Counted from the stretch's first letter, positions 56,291-57,788 are shown. The stretch: 64,000 nucleotides of DNA from Glandiceps talaboti (GCF_964340395.1 NC_135562.1:14504796-14568795), one strand, 5' to 3'. A program made the numbers and translations. The notes: generated by a model not told the origin, from the letters alone.

Positions 56291-57788
56291 TTCTGTTACA
56301 CTAGCACTGGAAGCGGAGAGTGTGGTATGATACAATTATAAAAAGGCAAAAACCATAATATATGAACAATAGCATGGCTCACAATTGAAGACTATTAAAG
56401 TGTACGTTGAGTAAATAAAATGCGATTGTTTGCTTGTTTACCTGCCCAGCCAGGAGCACATTCACACGAGAATCCACCAATGTGATCAATACACGTAGCG
56501 CCATTATCACAGGGTGTAGAATAGCAATCATCGAAGTCAATCTCACAGAAGTCACCCACAAATCCAGACAGACAGGTACACGTAACGTTCCACACATCGA
56601 CACGATCGTCAATGCATGTCGCGTTGTGGTAGCAGGGGTTGGGTTCACAGTCGTCTGCAAAATAAAATCATGATTTGGTATCGTCAGAATCTGTCTCCGA
56701 AGGCAGGAATTTACCTGTGTTAATTGACAAGATGAAGAATGTTATTATGGCTGGTTAATATCAGTAAATATGCTTCCGTCCGTTACTTACAAACACTTAA
56801 CAGGACAATCTTCACTCACTTCAACAGCGCAGCGAGGGCGAAATTTCTGTATATAAAATTATAAATGAACTAAGGACAGACGTCTGAATGAAGGACAACG
56901 CCACTGCGCCCTCTACGACCTTACTTTCGCTTGAGTTTAGCAGCTTTGGCTTTTGTTTTACTTCCACAATCTGATACTTCCAGGCCCACGATGCTATAGC
57001 TACGCTGATTCATACCAAAGCTTACTCAGAGCAACCGTTGCGATTGTCTTTTTATTCCAACAAAAATATCTGTTTCACTTTTTGAACGGCATTACATGGG
57101 ATTGTATAGAGACAAACAAATTTAAGTTTTAGCATTTAACTTAGTGGCAAGCAGAACATTATTATATATATAGGCCAAAGCTTACACTGTGCTGGTATTA
57201 AAGTTATCAAGGGTGACTATTGTTTTCTGTTTCTCATTACCCGTCTGACCCAAATTTTCAGCTCCGACATGTTTTTATCCATAGAAAAATATTTTTATTT
57301 TCCCTCGACCTTGATATTTTGTGGAACAGCGCCCTCTTTGGTAAGAGTAAACTAGTGTCTGACTTCAGCATCGATGTCACAAGTCATATCTCAGGACGGA
57401 ATTCGTTATTCAGGGGGGGGGGGGGTGAGAACATGCTAATTGTTTAGAAAGGCTTCTACCAGGAACCCAATAAAAAGAAGATGGAGGCAGAGATAAGTGA
57501 AGATTTAGATCATTTCTTTTTTTTAAATCGACCGACCGACCCATATAGTTGCCAAGACAACGTAATGAGAAACATGAAAAAATAGCTAGGGTGACCCTAA
57601 GCCTTATTAGGAATCCATTGACCCCACTGCCTATGTCGTCATCACTTACCTTTGCAACCATAGATCTCTAATCTCATACATGGATGTGATTGGGCAGCAA
57701 CTGCGTGAACACGGACCCACTGCGCATGTACAGGAGGAGATAATTCGTTTCTTACTTCAGTGTTCTTGTCGTAGTTTGCTTTGAATGT
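257..57788 (-). CDS. Giant mosaic lectin/TSP1/discoidin gene (61 exons seen, partial at both ends)
   Basis: This is one minus-strand reading path of 61 exons joined by GT-AG introns. Exons are called E1 (57650) to E61 (257) in transcript order. Seen directly: all module borders are phase 1, introns inside discoidin domains are mostly phase 0, and exon lengths sum to whole codons for every module. Modules: 8 whole and one half F5/8C, 18 intact TSP1 plus one split TSP1, 6 C-type lectin, 4 SUEL, 3 EGF, and one each of fucolectin, Link, PAN, fibrinogen-like, laminin-G, Ig and WxxW. The role is inferred: extracellular carbohydrate or matrix recognition or adhesion. No start, stop, signal peptide or membrane segment is seen, so the protein is incomplete. 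Two or more neighbouring genes cannot be fully excluded, but no terminal exon interrupts the series. I see nothing recognisable in these introns over 300 bases: 896-1302, 1426-1944, 3774-4252, 5077-5594, 7180-7956, 10117-10666, 11312-12078, 12613-13023, 15372-16017, 17179-17846, 32195-32824, 38270-39240, 44012-44460, 46682-47137, 47321-47873, 51596-52564, 55667-56441 and 56655-57649. Confidence 0.8.
1303..1425 (-). CDS. E60: SUEL lectin, N-terminal half
   Basis: [19 protein letters not shown] start, [20 protein letters not shown] end. CDxExLxFxC and ASYGR are the SUEL hallmarks. Confidence 0.88.
1945..2149 (-). CDS. E59: WxxW (mucin) domain, C-terminal part
   Basis: [54 protein letters not shown], ends LCPEG. 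C..PxDVECQ ... C ... G..C ... C is the signature of the WxxW module of gel-forming mucins and CILP. Confidence 0.88.
2580..2760. promoter_or_regulatory. Intronic cluster of CArG-like boxes
   Basis: Two perfect CCATATATGG (2630-2639, 2681-2690) plus near copies ACCATGTATGGTA (about 2588) and ACCATATATAGA (about 2733), spaced about 50 bases. CCATATATGG fits the SRF/MADS consensus CC(A/T)6GG. It may instead be a decayed tandem repeat. No function shown. Confidence 0.3.
2819..3075 (-). CDS. E58: SUEL C-terminal half plus WxxW start
   Basis: [42 protein letters not shown] close the [24 protein letters not shown] opens a mucin WxxW domain. Ends in phase 0. Confidence 0.88.
3437..3470. repeat. TG dinucleotide microsatellite
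   Basis: Uninterrupted TGTG run followed by degenerate TGCATG/TGCGTG text to about 3540. Intronic. Confidence 0.97.
3621..3773 (-). CDS. E57: SUEL lectin, N-terminal half
   Basis: [20 protein letters not shown] start, [15 protein letters not shown], ends MDDYYPT. Split from E58 by a phase-1 intron. Confidence 0.85.
4253..4543 (-). CDS. E56: immunoglobulin domain (I-set type)
   Basis: [18 protein letters not shown] start, [35 protein letters not shown], ends SLAYYQYK. Both Ig cysteines and the core tryptophan are present. The only Ig module in the window. Confidence 0.92.
4932..5076 (-). CDS. E55: discoidin, C-terminal half
   Basis: [18 protein letters not shown] start, [19 protein letters not shown], ends YGCYLI with the closing cysteine. 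Confidence 0.9.
5595..5920 (-). CDS. E54: discoidin, N-terminal half
   Basis: [19 protein letters not shown] start, [18 protein letters not shown], ends [10 protein letters not shown]. Keeps the N-terminal cysteine. Confidence 0.9.
5940..6435 (-). repeat. Intronic array grown from the E54 5' edge
   Basis: About five decaying copies of a unit near 100-115 bases: ATGGTCCATCATATCAAACA, CTAACATACAATCTGGAAAG, then TTAAATTT and AACTTTTC...AAAATTGAGT. The first half equals the start of E54 and its acceptor. Confidence 0.88.
6787..7179 (-). CDS. E53: C-type lectin domain
   Basis: [20 protein letters not shown] start, [37 protein letters not shown], ends [21 protein letters not shown] resembles the WND calcium-site motif; the EPN/QPD position (TQYVSS) does not. 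Long-form CTLD with an extra N-terminal cysteine pair. Confidence 0.92.
7957..8283 (-). CDS. E52: SUEL lectin domain
   Basis: [19 protein letters not shown] start, [42 protein letters not shown] near the end. Full-length Gal_Lectin module in one exon. The usual ANYGR motif reads AMFGR. Confidence 0.92.
8405..8590. repeat. Interspersed repeat related to 18040-18240
   Basis: CGCCCTCACTCGAGCAAGGG, CCAGTACTTTCGTTTT and GGGTGCTAACACAGTTAA in common. The rest of the 8284-9138 intron shows nothing recognisable. Confidence 0.55.
9139..9435 (-). CDS. E51: SUEL (rhamnose-binding type) lectin domain
   Basis: Starts [18 protein letters not shown], then [38 protein letters not shown]. The acceptor AG at 9436-9437 was chosen because it gives a whole-codon, phase-1 exon. 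Confidence 0.88.
9693..9809. mobile_element. Hairpin element with arms of about 45 bases
   Basis: CATGCATATGTATTGGATGG ... AAATATTCATGACTT pairs with AAAGTCATGAATGTTTATTG ... AATGCATATGCATAT. Perfect-looking MITE ends with a short loop. Confidence 0.75.
9832..10116 (-). CDS. E50: C-type lectin domain, C-terminal part
   Basis: [17 protein letters not shown] start, [37 protein letters not shown], ends [15 protein letters not shown] resembles the QPD motif; the WND position is WVTVD. Confidence 0.88.
10667..10777 (-). CDS. E49: C-type lectin domain, N-terminal part
   Basis: [19 protein letters not shown] start, [13 protein letters not shown] end. Unlike the four upstream CTLDs, which sit in single exons, this one is split by a phase-1 intron. 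Confidence 0.85.
10905..11090. repeat. Interspersed repeat related to 27925-28050
   Basis: TTCTCGGTACTTGCAATAGT, TTTTACCTCATGCTAGAGG and GTCGACCAAGAAATCAATTG recur in the other copy. Confidence 0.5.
11101..11136 (-). repeat. 36-base copy of the E48 exon end and donor
   Basis: ACTTACCAGTATAAGTACAT...TTCAACTCTCAA duplicates 11137-11178 with AGAT missing. This gives a second GTAAGT 36 bases downstream. Use of it would keep frame apart from the 4-base loss. Confidence 0.85.
11143..11311 (-). CDS. E48: discoidin, C-terminal half
   Basis: [20 protein letters not shown] start, [20 protein letters not shown], ends EIYGCTDTG. Confidence 0.88.
12079..12612 (-). CDS. E47: discoidin C-half fused to the next discoidin N-half
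   Basis: [19 protein letters not shown], then [13 protein letters not shown] closes one domain. [20 protein letters not shown] opens the next, with [20 protein letters not shown]. The only exon here that spans a domain border without an intron, as if a phase-1 intron was lost. Confidence 0.9.
13024..13223 (-). CDS. E46: shortened discoidin, N-terminal half
   Basis: [18 protein letters not shown] start, [20 protein letters not shown], ends REDGQHR. About 67 codons against 105-110 in siblings: the W(A/V)PSxPDTxDW strand block is missing. The framework cysteine is kept. Confidence 0.75.
13338..13386. repeat. Poly-C followed by poly-A
   Basis: About 19 C then about 28 A, interrupted by T and CC. 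Intronic and prone to length error in assembly. Confidence 0.95.
13715..13865 (-). CDS. E45: discoidin, last part (unit 5)
   Basis: [18 protein letters not shown] start, [18 protein letters not shown], ends IYGCYNPT with the closing cysteine. Confidence 0.88.
14207..14400 (-). CDS. E44: discoidin, middle part (unit 5)
   Basis: [20 protein letters not shown] start, [19 protein letters not shown] end. Continues E43 in phase 1 and leaves in phase 0, the usual discoidin intron position. Confidence 0.88.
14540..14885. repeat. 33-34 base intronic minisatellite
   Basis: Nine to ten copies of ATTTAGCTAACTTGTAGCAT followed by TTTGATCAATCC. Not recognisably exon-derived. Confidence 0.95.
15246..15371 (-). 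CDS. E43: discoidin, first third (unit 5)
   Basis: [19 protein letters not shown] start, ARFNIGSTT end. It retains the N-terminal cysteine and is split from the next part by a phase-1 intron not found in other discoidins of this gene. Confidence 0.85.
16018..16206 (-). CDS. E42: TSP1, type B of unit 5
   Basis: [20 protein letters not shown] start, [16 protein letters not shown] centre, ends [15 protein letters not shown] fits the O-fucose motif. A small insertion (SL) precedes the first cysteine. Confidence 0.9.
16391..16480. mobile_element. Half copy of the 50.7-kb MITE
   Basis: AAACCAGCAAACAGACAGTT to AATTAGAACCCTTGGT matches the right arm of 50692-50847. The left arm is missing. Confidence 0.6.
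16530..16835. mobile_element. MITE-like element
   Basis: Reverse-complement homologue of 37330-37675: AAGGTAGCCACAAACTAAAA at one end, AAAGGCTGGATTACCAGTG at the other. The two ends are themselves loosely inverted. A half copy of the 50.7-kb MITE lies just left (16391-16480). Confidence 0.6.
17002..17178 (-). CDS. E41: TSP1, type A of unit 5
   Basis: [20 protein letters not shown] start, [14 protein letters not shown] centre, ends [14 protein letters not shown] lacks the glycine of the O-fucose motif. Confidence 0.9.
17847..17988 (-). CDS. E40: discoidin, C-terminal half (unit 4)
   Basis: [18 protein letters not shown] start, [17 protein letters not shown], ends LYGYYHA. No closing cysteine. 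Confidence 0.88.
18040..18240. repeat. Interspersed repeat related to 8405-8590
   Basis: Shares CCCTCACTCAAGCAATGG, CCAGTACTTTTGTTTT and GGTTTCAATGGAAG...GCTAACACAGTTAA. The plus-strand open frame through it is not conserved in the other copy. Confidence 0.55.
18531..18658 (-). repeat. 40-base tandem copies of the E39 exon end and donor
   Basis: Three near-identical extra copies of ACACTCACCTTGATTTCACT and GTTTTCTAGTACATACTTTA. Two keep a full GTGAGT donor; the farthest has GTTAGT. Use of a downstream donor would add 40 bases (frame shift), and an in-frame TGA lies in the first copy. Confidence 0.93.
18659..18993 (-). CDS. E39: discoidin, N-terminal half (unit 4)
   Basis: [19 protein letters not shown] start, [18 protein letters not shown], ends VLENSQIK. 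No N-terminal cysteine. Its 3' edge and donor GTGAGT are repeated three more times downstream at 40-base spacing. Confidence 0.9.
19238..19414 (-). CDS. E38: TSP1, type B of unit 4
   Basis: [20 protein letters not shown] start, [15 protein letters not shown] centre, ends [14 protein letters not shown] lacks the O-fucose residue. RTR is replaced by QAR. Confidence 0.88.
19683..19945. repeat. GACA / GATA / GATT tetranucleotide tract
   Basis: Runs of GACAGACAGACAGACAGACA and GATTGATTGATT. The overlapping minus-strand open frames (Leu/Ser/Val/Cys-rich) are artefacts. Confidence 0.97.
20004..20174 (-). CDS. E37: TSP1, type A of unit 4
   Basis: [20 protein letters not shown] start, [14 protein letters not shown] centre, ends [14 protein letters not shown] lacks the O-fucose residue. 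Confidence 0.9.
20305..20488. mobile_element. Hairpin MITE-like element, TCTATAG-rich
   Basis: Left arm GGAAATGAGTCTATATATAG, right arm CTTCCATAGACTCATTTTCG, inverted repeats. The interior is dominated by TGTCTATAGAATGTCTAT. Non-coding. Confidence 0.65.
20816..20960 (-). CDS. E36: discoidin, C-terminal half (unit 3)
   Basis: [18 protein letters not shown] start, [17 protein letters not shown], ends LYGIYNP. No closing cysteine. Translated between splice sites. Confidence 0.88.
21035..21330. repeat. ATTA, ATCC, CTAT and CAAT simple repeats
   Basis: Includes TATCTATCTATCTATCTATC (21178-21238) flanked by AATTAATTAATT and CAATCAATC tracts. Intronic. Confidence 0.95.
21634..21953 (-). CDS. E35: discoidin, N-terminal half (unit 3)
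   Basis: [20 protein letters not shown] start, [18 protein letters not shown], ends YTENGEIH. No N-terminal cysteine. Confidence 0.9.
22486..22662 (-). CDS. E34: TSP1, type B of unit 3
   Basis: [20 protein letters not shown] start, [15 protein letters not shown] centre, ends [14 protein letters not shown] fits the O-fucose motif. The WxxW ladder is reduced to one W. Confidence 0.9.
22795..23640 (-). repeat. 41-base minisatellite grown from the E33 exon end
   Basis: About 20 copies of GATTAGTATTACAGTCCTGT followed by GATTCTATGTACTATGGCAT. GCATGGATTAGTATTACA...TCCTGTGATTCT is the 3' end of E33 (codons for [10 protein letters not shown]). The copies lack the true donor because CC has become CAT. 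The array fills nearly the whole intron. Confidence 0.92.
23644..23814 (-). CDS. E33: TSP1, type A of unit 3
   Basis: [20 protein letters not shown] start, [14 protein letters not shown] centre, ends [14 protein letters not shown] fits the O-fucose motif. Its 3' end is the seed of the 41-base minisatellite next to it. Confidence 0.9.
24226..24390 (-). mobile_element. SINE-like retroposon with TTGA tail
   Basis: Read on the minus strand it has CTTTGCCTGGATTTTGGCAC, then a tail of TTGA repeats. This layout is seen in many invertebrate SINEs. The family is not named. The region 24490-24625 next to it resembles 35530-35800. Confidence 0.5.
25061..25208 (-). CDS. E32: discoidin, C-terminal half (unit 2)
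   Basis: [18 protein letters not shown] start, [18 protein letters not shown], ends VYGYYQP. Tyrosine replaces the closing cysteine. No in-frame methionine; found by translation between splice sites. Confidence 0.88.
25262..25385. repeat. Interspersed repeat, inverted copy at 49030-49120
   Basis: GTGATGCTCAGTTTGACC and TTTCCTCCTGCTTCTTCAAC recur in reverse complement at 49030-49120. Non-coding. Confidence 0.5.
25838..26045. mobile_element. Partial MITE-like copy abutting the E31 donor
   Basis: TTAATACCAGGTTTGAGTTC and GCTCAGTTTGTGG match 33360-33520. The copy ends within a few bases of the splice donor. Confidence 0.55.
26050..26372 (-). CDS. E31: discoidin, N-terminal half (unit 2)
   Basis: [19 protein letters not shown] start, [19 protein letters not shown], ends EENGSKK. 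No N-terminal cysteine. Donor GTAGGT, phase 0. Confidence 0.9.
27075..27655. repeat. 61-62 base intronic minisatellite
   Basis: About nine copies of TTCATAGCTATGTGATTTGA, ATAGGTCAGACTGTGAAACA and TTGCAATGTTACCTGTATTA. Not recognisably derived from an exon. Confidence 0.95.
27683..27853 (-). CDS. E30: TSP1, type B of unit 2
   Basis: [20 protein letters not shown] start, [16 protein letters not shown] centre, ends [15 protein letters not shown] lacks the O-fucose residue. Confidence 0.9.
27925..28050. repeat. Interspersed repeat related to 10905-11090
   Basis: Shares GTTCTCGGTACCTGCAATAG and CATTTTACCTCATGCTA, then GACCAAGAAATTGAATGTT. Non-coding. Confidence 0.5.
28355..28405 (-). CDS. E29: 17-codon exon, C-terminal end of a TSP1
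   Basis: Reads [17 protein letters not shown] between a GTAG acceptor and GTAAGT donor. CGNQPCP is the type-A TSP1 ending. Phase 1 at both ends. Its two cysteines complete the four in E24. Confidence 0.75.
28480..29155. repeat. Minisatellite rich in AATGATGTCATT
   Basis: About 30 copies of GAATGATGTCATTGTGAATA with AATTATGATGTCATTAGGAA and CACTGAAAGAGA variants. The core TGATGTCA differs by one base from a CRE (TGACGTCA). Open frames here are repeat artefacts. Confidence 0.95.
29156..29445. repeat. CATC / CACC tetranucleotide tract
   Basis: Long run of CATCCATCCATCCATCCATC giving way to CACCCACCCACC, ending just before the donor of E28. Confidence 0.95.
29459..30172 (-). CDS. E28: laminin-G / concanavalin-like domain
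   Basis: [14 protein letters not shown] start, [55 protein letters not shown], ends [20 protein letters not shown]. This is the Laminin_G_3 pattern, a jelly-roll fold. At 238 codons in one exon it has no internal intron, unlike most modules here. Confidence 0.85.
30280..31690. repeat. 1.4-kb degenerate TATTGCATTGTATTGTTATG array
   Basis: Dozens of variants of GTATTGCATTGTATTGTTAT with CAGTATTGCAATATAG. The array is regular until about 31000 and decays afterwards. Several long open frames on both strands are repeat artefacts rich in Cys, Tyr and Ile. Confidence 0.95.
31858..32194 (-). CDS. E27: fibrinogen-like domain, C-terminal half (divergent)
   Basis: [19 protein letters not shown] start, later [23 protein letters not shown] and [11 protein letters not shown]. 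Lacks the usual fibrinogen NGxWW calcium/ligand region. Likely a variant related to intelectin-like or cnidarian fibrinogen-like modules. Confidence 0.75.
32825..33111 (-). CDS. E26: fibrinogen-like domain, N-terminal half
   Basis: [54 protein letters not shown]. The DGxYxI...VYCDM...GGGWTL run is the start of fibrinogen-related domains. What follows ([11 protein letters not shown]) differs from true fibrinogens. Confidence 0.82.
33160..33530. mobile_element. MITE-like element with inverted ends
   Basis: Left end CATTAAAGAGACACAAGCTT, right end AACTTATGCCCCTTTAATG, roughly inverted. The interior AAGGTATATCCTAATACCGG and TTTGAGTTCAGTCA recurs at 25880-26045. A short terminal piece is near 36581-36650. 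Confidence 0.6.
34013..34267 (-). CDS. E25: PAN/apple domain
   Basis: [46 protein letters not shown]. The CxxxC ... C ... C spacing fits PAN/apple modules used for protein or carbohydrate binding. One exon, phase 1 to 1. Confidence 0.8.
34268..35210 (-). repeat. Intronic array grown from the E25 5' edge
   Basis: About eight decaying copies of a 100-130 base unit: TGATGTACCCACAAAGTA, TTGCATTGGGTCACCT, TCAAAG...AACAGAT and CATCTAA. The first elements are the start of the PAN exon and its acceptor. Similarity falls with distance from the exon. Confidence 0.88.
35305..35457 (-). CDS. E24: TSP1, N-terminal part only (unit 2, type A)
   Basis: [20 protein letters not shown] start, [20 protein letters not shown], ends NEFIDGL. 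It has four cysteines and lacks the last CxxxxCP. The missing two cysteines occur three modules later in E29, so this looks like a TSP1 split by inserted modules. Confidence 0.85.
35530..35800. repeat. Interspersed repeat related to 24490-24625
   Basis: Shares AGGAAACAGAT...TGATGTTGCCC and TTTCCCTTGGGCT with the other copy. Contains partial internal repetition. No coding capacity recognised. The rest of intron 35458-36413 shows nothing else. Confidence 0.5.
36414..36558 (-). CDS. E23: discoidin, C-terminal half (unit 1)
   Basis: [12 protein letters not shown] start, [18 protein letters not shown], ends LYGLYQP. Leucine stands where most discoidins have the closing cysteine. Confidence 0.88.
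36680..36850. repeat. ATTA / ATTT / ATTC tetranucleotide tract
   Basis: Runs of AATTAATTAATT, TTTATTTATTTA and ATTCATTCATTC. Intronic. Confidence 0.95.
37330..37675. mobile_element. MITE-like element, inverted relative to 16530-16835
   Basis: Ends CTGGTAATCCAGCCTTCGAT and GAAGGCGAAGTTACCACAG, imperfect inverted repeats. The interior ATCTTATCACTGTTGTATCA and CAACATGTTGTGACAATAGT is the reverse complement of 16555-16620. A fragment is also near 6490-6575. Confidence 0.6.
37953..38269 (-). CDS. E22: discoidin, N-terminal half (unit 1)
   Basis: [20 protein letters not shown] start, [18 protein letters not shown], ends NYTESGDVK. There is no N-terminal cysteine, matching the lost closing cysteine in E23. 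The internal intron is phase 0. Confidence 0.9.
39241..39525 (-). CDS. E21: Link (hyaluronan-binding type) domain
   Basis: [56 protein letters not shown], ends TYDVYCYIR. Clear X-link signature with four cysteines. Inferred role is glycosaminoglycan (hyaluronan) binding. It sits between the fucolectin and discoidin modules. Confidence 0.93.
39526..39935 (-). repeat. Intronic array grown from the E21 5' edge
   Basis: Three further copies of a unit of about 120 bases. It contains TATGTACCAC...GGAACCTGTGACATGGAA and GCTAGTTTTCCTGTA, i.e. the start of the Link exon plus its acceptor, followed by TTTGACTTTTA and ATCTCCCAGTATAAAGAAGG. Confidence 0.9.
39975..40145. repeat. Interspersed repeat, copy 1
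   Basis: Homologous by eye to 43070-43260 (AACGTTTTGATTCATATTTC; TGATGTAGAATGATCAG). Non-coding. Confidence 0.6.
40237..40437 (-). CDS. E20: fucolectin-type domain, C-terminal half
   Basis: [12 protein letters not shown] start, [21 protein letters not shown], ends [11 protein letters not shown]. Matches the last strands of fucolectin domains (RLxxxxVxVG ... CExxVxG). Confidence 0.88.
40560..41192 (-). repeat. Intronic array grown from the E19 exon end
   Basis: About 13 copies of a 43-47 base unit. Plus-strand core: CTTACTGTTAGAATTTCTGT, then TGACAACATAGACAGTTTGA. This is the last 35 or so bases of E19 plus the donor GTAAGTCATG. Copies nearer the exon match better. Confidence 0.9.
41193..41408 (-). 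CDS. E19: fucolectin-type discoidin (FTP), N-terminal half
   Basis: [17 protein letters not shown] start, [30 protein letters not shown], ends VYVVNRNTN. This is the pattern of the eel fucolectin / tachylectin-4 / pentraxin-1 family, which binds fucose. The exon ends in phase 1 and continues in E20. Confidence 0.9.
42015..42075 (-). repeat. Single intronic copy of the E18 exon end
   Basis: GAATCACAAATAGCTCTATC and the following TGCATCATCA mirror the E18 end at 42150-42195, about 123 bases away. This is a decayed duplicate of coding sequence. The intron left of it (41409-42010) holds a two-copy motif ATCAACATC...AATCATTTCA of unknown origin. Confidence 0.65.
42135..42311 (-). CDS. E18: TSP1, type B of unit 1
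   Basis: [20 protein letters not shown] start, [14 protein letters not shown] centre, ends CDSTVDCRG. Type-B ends have no proline after the last cysteine. CSIDCG lacks Ser/Thr for O-fucose. Confidence 0.9.
43070..43260. repeat. Interspersed repeat, copy 2
   Basis: Shares AGCGTTTTGATGCATATTTC and GATGTAGAATGATCAG with 39975-40145, same orientation. Non-coding. The rest of the 980-base intron holds nothing I recognise. Confidence 0.6.
43295..43474 (-). CDS. E17: TSP1, type A of unit 1
   Basis: [20 protein letters not shown] start, [14 protein letters not shown] centre, ends [14 protein letters not shown] lacks the hydroxyl residue for O-fucose. First TSP1 of a [A-B-discoidin] unit. Confidence 0.9.
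43690..43800 (+). repeat. Retroposon-tail-like fragment
   Basis: Contains TTTTGTCAAGCGCATTGAGG and GTTGTGTAATGTGCTGATAA. This resembles 3' tails of SINE/LINE elements, but I cannot name the family. Confidence 0.35.
43841..44011 (-). CDS. E16: TSP1
   Basis: [20 protein letters not shown] start, [10 protein letters not shown] centre, ends [14 protein letters not shown] lacks the glycine expected for O-fucose. Confidence 0.9.
44461..44643 (-). CDS. E15: TSP1
   Basis: [20 protein letters not shown] start, [17 protein letters not shown] centre, ends [14 protein letters not shown] present. Two extra residues precede RTR. Confidence 0.9.
44785..44990. repeat. AATT / CCAA / TCAA simple repeats
   Basis: Runs of AATTAATTAATT, then CAACCAACCAACCAACCAAC and CAATCAATC. 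Intronic. Confidence 0.9.
45009..45179 (-). CDS. E14: TSP1
   Basis: [20 protein letters not shown] start, [14 protein letters not shown] centre, ends [14 protein letters not shown] fits the O-fucose pattern. No start methionine lies in the exon; identified by direct translation between splice sites. Confidence 0.88.
45180..45425. repeat. Intronic array of about 31-33 bases
   Basis: Seven to eight copies of TAATGTAGAAATAATGTAAA followed by TCATGGCTA. It begins directly at the E14 acceptor, but the unit is not exon sequence. Confidence 0.85.
45480..45650 (-). CDS. E13: TSP1
   Basis: [20 protein letters not shown] start, [14 protein letters not shown] centre, ends [14 protein letters not shown] fits the O-fucose pattern. 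Confidence 0.9.
45651..46465. repeat. Exon-edge copies, then a CCAGTACTGACCAGTACCAA satellite
   Basis: From 45702 to 45848 are two copies of the E13 5' edge (CCATGAACTATAACCACC and acceptor). From about 45880 to 46400 runs a degenerate array built on ACCAGTACTGACCAGTACCA. Long open frames across the array are a by-product of the repeat and not genes. Confidence 0.8.
46472..46681 (-). CDS. E12: TSP1 with an internal insertion
   Basis: [20 protein letters not shown] start, an extra stretch of about nine residues before [13 protein letters not shown], ends [11 protein letters not shown]. At 70 codons it is the longest TSP1 exon in the gene. CSVSCY breaks the O-fucose motif. Confidence 0.82.
47138..47320 (-). 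CDS. E11: TSP1
   Basis: [20 protein letters not shown] start, [11 protein letters not shown] centre, ends [14 protein letters not shown] lacks the glycine of the O-fucose motif. A few extra residues follow CD. Closes the fourth [CTLD-TSP1] pair. Confidence 0.88.
47874..48302 (-). CDS. E10: C-type lectin domain
   Basis: [17 protein letters not shown] start, [38 protein letters not shown], ends TSQLGYICE. Four framework cysteines. YPLDS replaces EPN/QPD and LGDHS replaces WND, so calcium-dependent sugar binding is not evident. Confidence 0.88.
48711..48777 (-). repeat. Single intronic copy of the E9 exon end
   Basis: ACTTACCAATTGGACA and the next 40 or so bases up to CATCAT echo the true exon end at 48814-48875, donor included. 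It lies 97 bases downstream of it in the transcript. Confidence 0.75.
48820..48990 (-). CDS. E9: TSP1
   Basis: [19 protein letters not shown] start, [10 protein letters not shown] centre, ends [14 protein letters not shown] satisfies the O-fucose pattern. Pairs with the CTLD E8. Confidence 0.9.
49311..49751 (-). CDS. E8: C-type lectin domain lacking the inner disulfide
   Basis: [14 protein letters not shown] start, [19 protein letters not shown], ends TTSLGYVCE. Only the outer cysteines remain. Where siblings have C (SGVACVAM and GDHSC in E10), this copy has AVRVLL and GDSTT. Both members of the inner pair are gone together. Confidence 0.87.
49752..49815 (-). repeat. Short duplication of the E8 5' edge
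   Basis: The plus-strand text CTTGGACATGTGACTGTGAG at the exon/acceptor border is repeated about 48 bases further right, copying the exon start together with its AG acceptor. Confidence 0.7.
50202..50378 (-). CDS. E7: TSP1
   Basis: [19 protein letters not shown] start, [11 protein letters not shown] centre, ends SCGVECPI. O-fucose motif CSVTCG present. Pairs with the CTLD E6. Confidence 0.88.
50692..50847. mobile_element. MITE with long terminal inverted repeats
   Basis: Starts ACCAAGGTTCTAATTAGTTA and ends with its reverse complement around TAATTAGAATCCTTGGT. The arms are about 70 bases. A related half copy is at 16391-16480. Lies in the intron between E6 and E7. Confidence 0.7.
51137..51595 (-). 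CDS. E6: C-type lectin domain
   Basis: [18 protein letters not shown] start, [11 protein letters not shown], then [17 protein letters not shown] and [18 protein letters not shown]. The QPS motif and WDD resemble the QPD and WND calcium-site positions, so this CTLD is the most likely of the four upstream ones to bind sugar. Confidence 0.88.
52565..52741 (-). CDS. E5: thrombospondin type 1 (TSP1)
   Basis: [19 protein letters not shown] start, RTRNC centre, ends CGTVCPIG. It has the tryptophan ladder WxxWxxW, a C-mannosylation signature, and CSVTCG, the O-fucose site. Six cysteines. Phase 1 at both ends. Confidence 0.9.
52828..53065. mobile_element. Hairpin MITE-like element
   Basis: Two arms of about 95 bases are imperfect inverted repeats. 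The left arm runs from AAAGTAAAGCATTTTCTGTA through CATATCAAG and TATACTGTTTCA; the right arm repeats these in reverse complement. No coding capacity. Lies in the intron between E4 and E5. Confidence 0.6.
53661..54101 (-). CDS. E4: C-type lectin domain (CTLD)
   Basis: Starts [15 protein letters not shown], has [18 protein letters not shown] in the middle and ends [17 protein letters not shown]. All four framework cysteines are present. The EPN/QPD calcium-site position reads YPTGN and the WND position WRN, so canonical sugar binding is doubtful. First copy of the [CTLD-TSP1] pair. Confidence 0.88.
54160..54540 (+). mobile_element. LINE 3' end remnant (non-LTR reverse transcriptase tail)
   Basis: The plus strand reads [20 protein letters not shown], then [17 protein letters not shown], the Cys/His pattern at the C-terminus of many non-LTR retrotransposon ORF2 proteins. 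A stop and frame break follow at about 54320. A second frame reads on to [11 protein letters not shown] and a stop, then a short 3' tail containing AATAAA. Dead copy inside the intron, opposite to the host gene. Confidence 0.7.
54730..55528 (-). repeat. Intronic array grown from the E3 exon end
   Basis: About 20 degenerate copies of a roughly 40-base unit containing TTTACCTGTAAAGTTCTGA (plus strand), which is the 3' edge of E3 plus its splice donor. The copy nearest the exon matches best. Many copies keep the donor-like TTTACCT, so the transcript carries a row of decoy donor sites. Confidence 0.85.
55529..55666 (-). CDS. E3: EGF-like domain 3 (calcium-binding type)
   Basis: Starts [16 protein letters not shown] and has [12 protein letters not shown]. 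The DENIDEC start fits the calcium-binding EGF class. The last bases, coding QNFTG, and the donor GTAAATATT are the seed of the tandem array in the following intron (54730-55528). Confidence 0.85.
56158..56288. repeat. CTCA then AATC tetranucleotide tract
   Basis: ACTCACTCACTCA followed by CAATCAATCAATCAATCAAT. Intronic. Confidence 0.97.
56442..56654 (-). CDS. E2: EGF-like domains 1 and 2
   Basis: Two EGF modules start DDCEPNPC and [14 protein letters not shown]. The second runs to CECAPGWA and finishes in E3 with GDICDE. The exon is phase 1 to phase 1. Extracellular; DIDEC-like calcium-binding residues are only partial here. Confidence 0.85.
57650..57788 (-). CDS. E1: discoidin (F5/8C), C-terminal half
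   Basis: Begins TFKANYDKN and ends MRLEIYGCK, the typical last strands of an F5/8C domain with the closing cysteine. The acceptor is CAG and the donor GTAAGT. The exon starts in phase 0, so an N-terminal half with the partner cysteine must lie upstream (to the right). I could not find it up to 61.5 kb. Confidence 0.75.

Noticed and set aside
56834-56862. A 27-base candidate micro-exon on the minus strand (ACAG ... GTGAGT)
   Set aside because: In the phase-1 frame required by the neighbouring exons it ends in TGA, so it cannot be a coding exon here.
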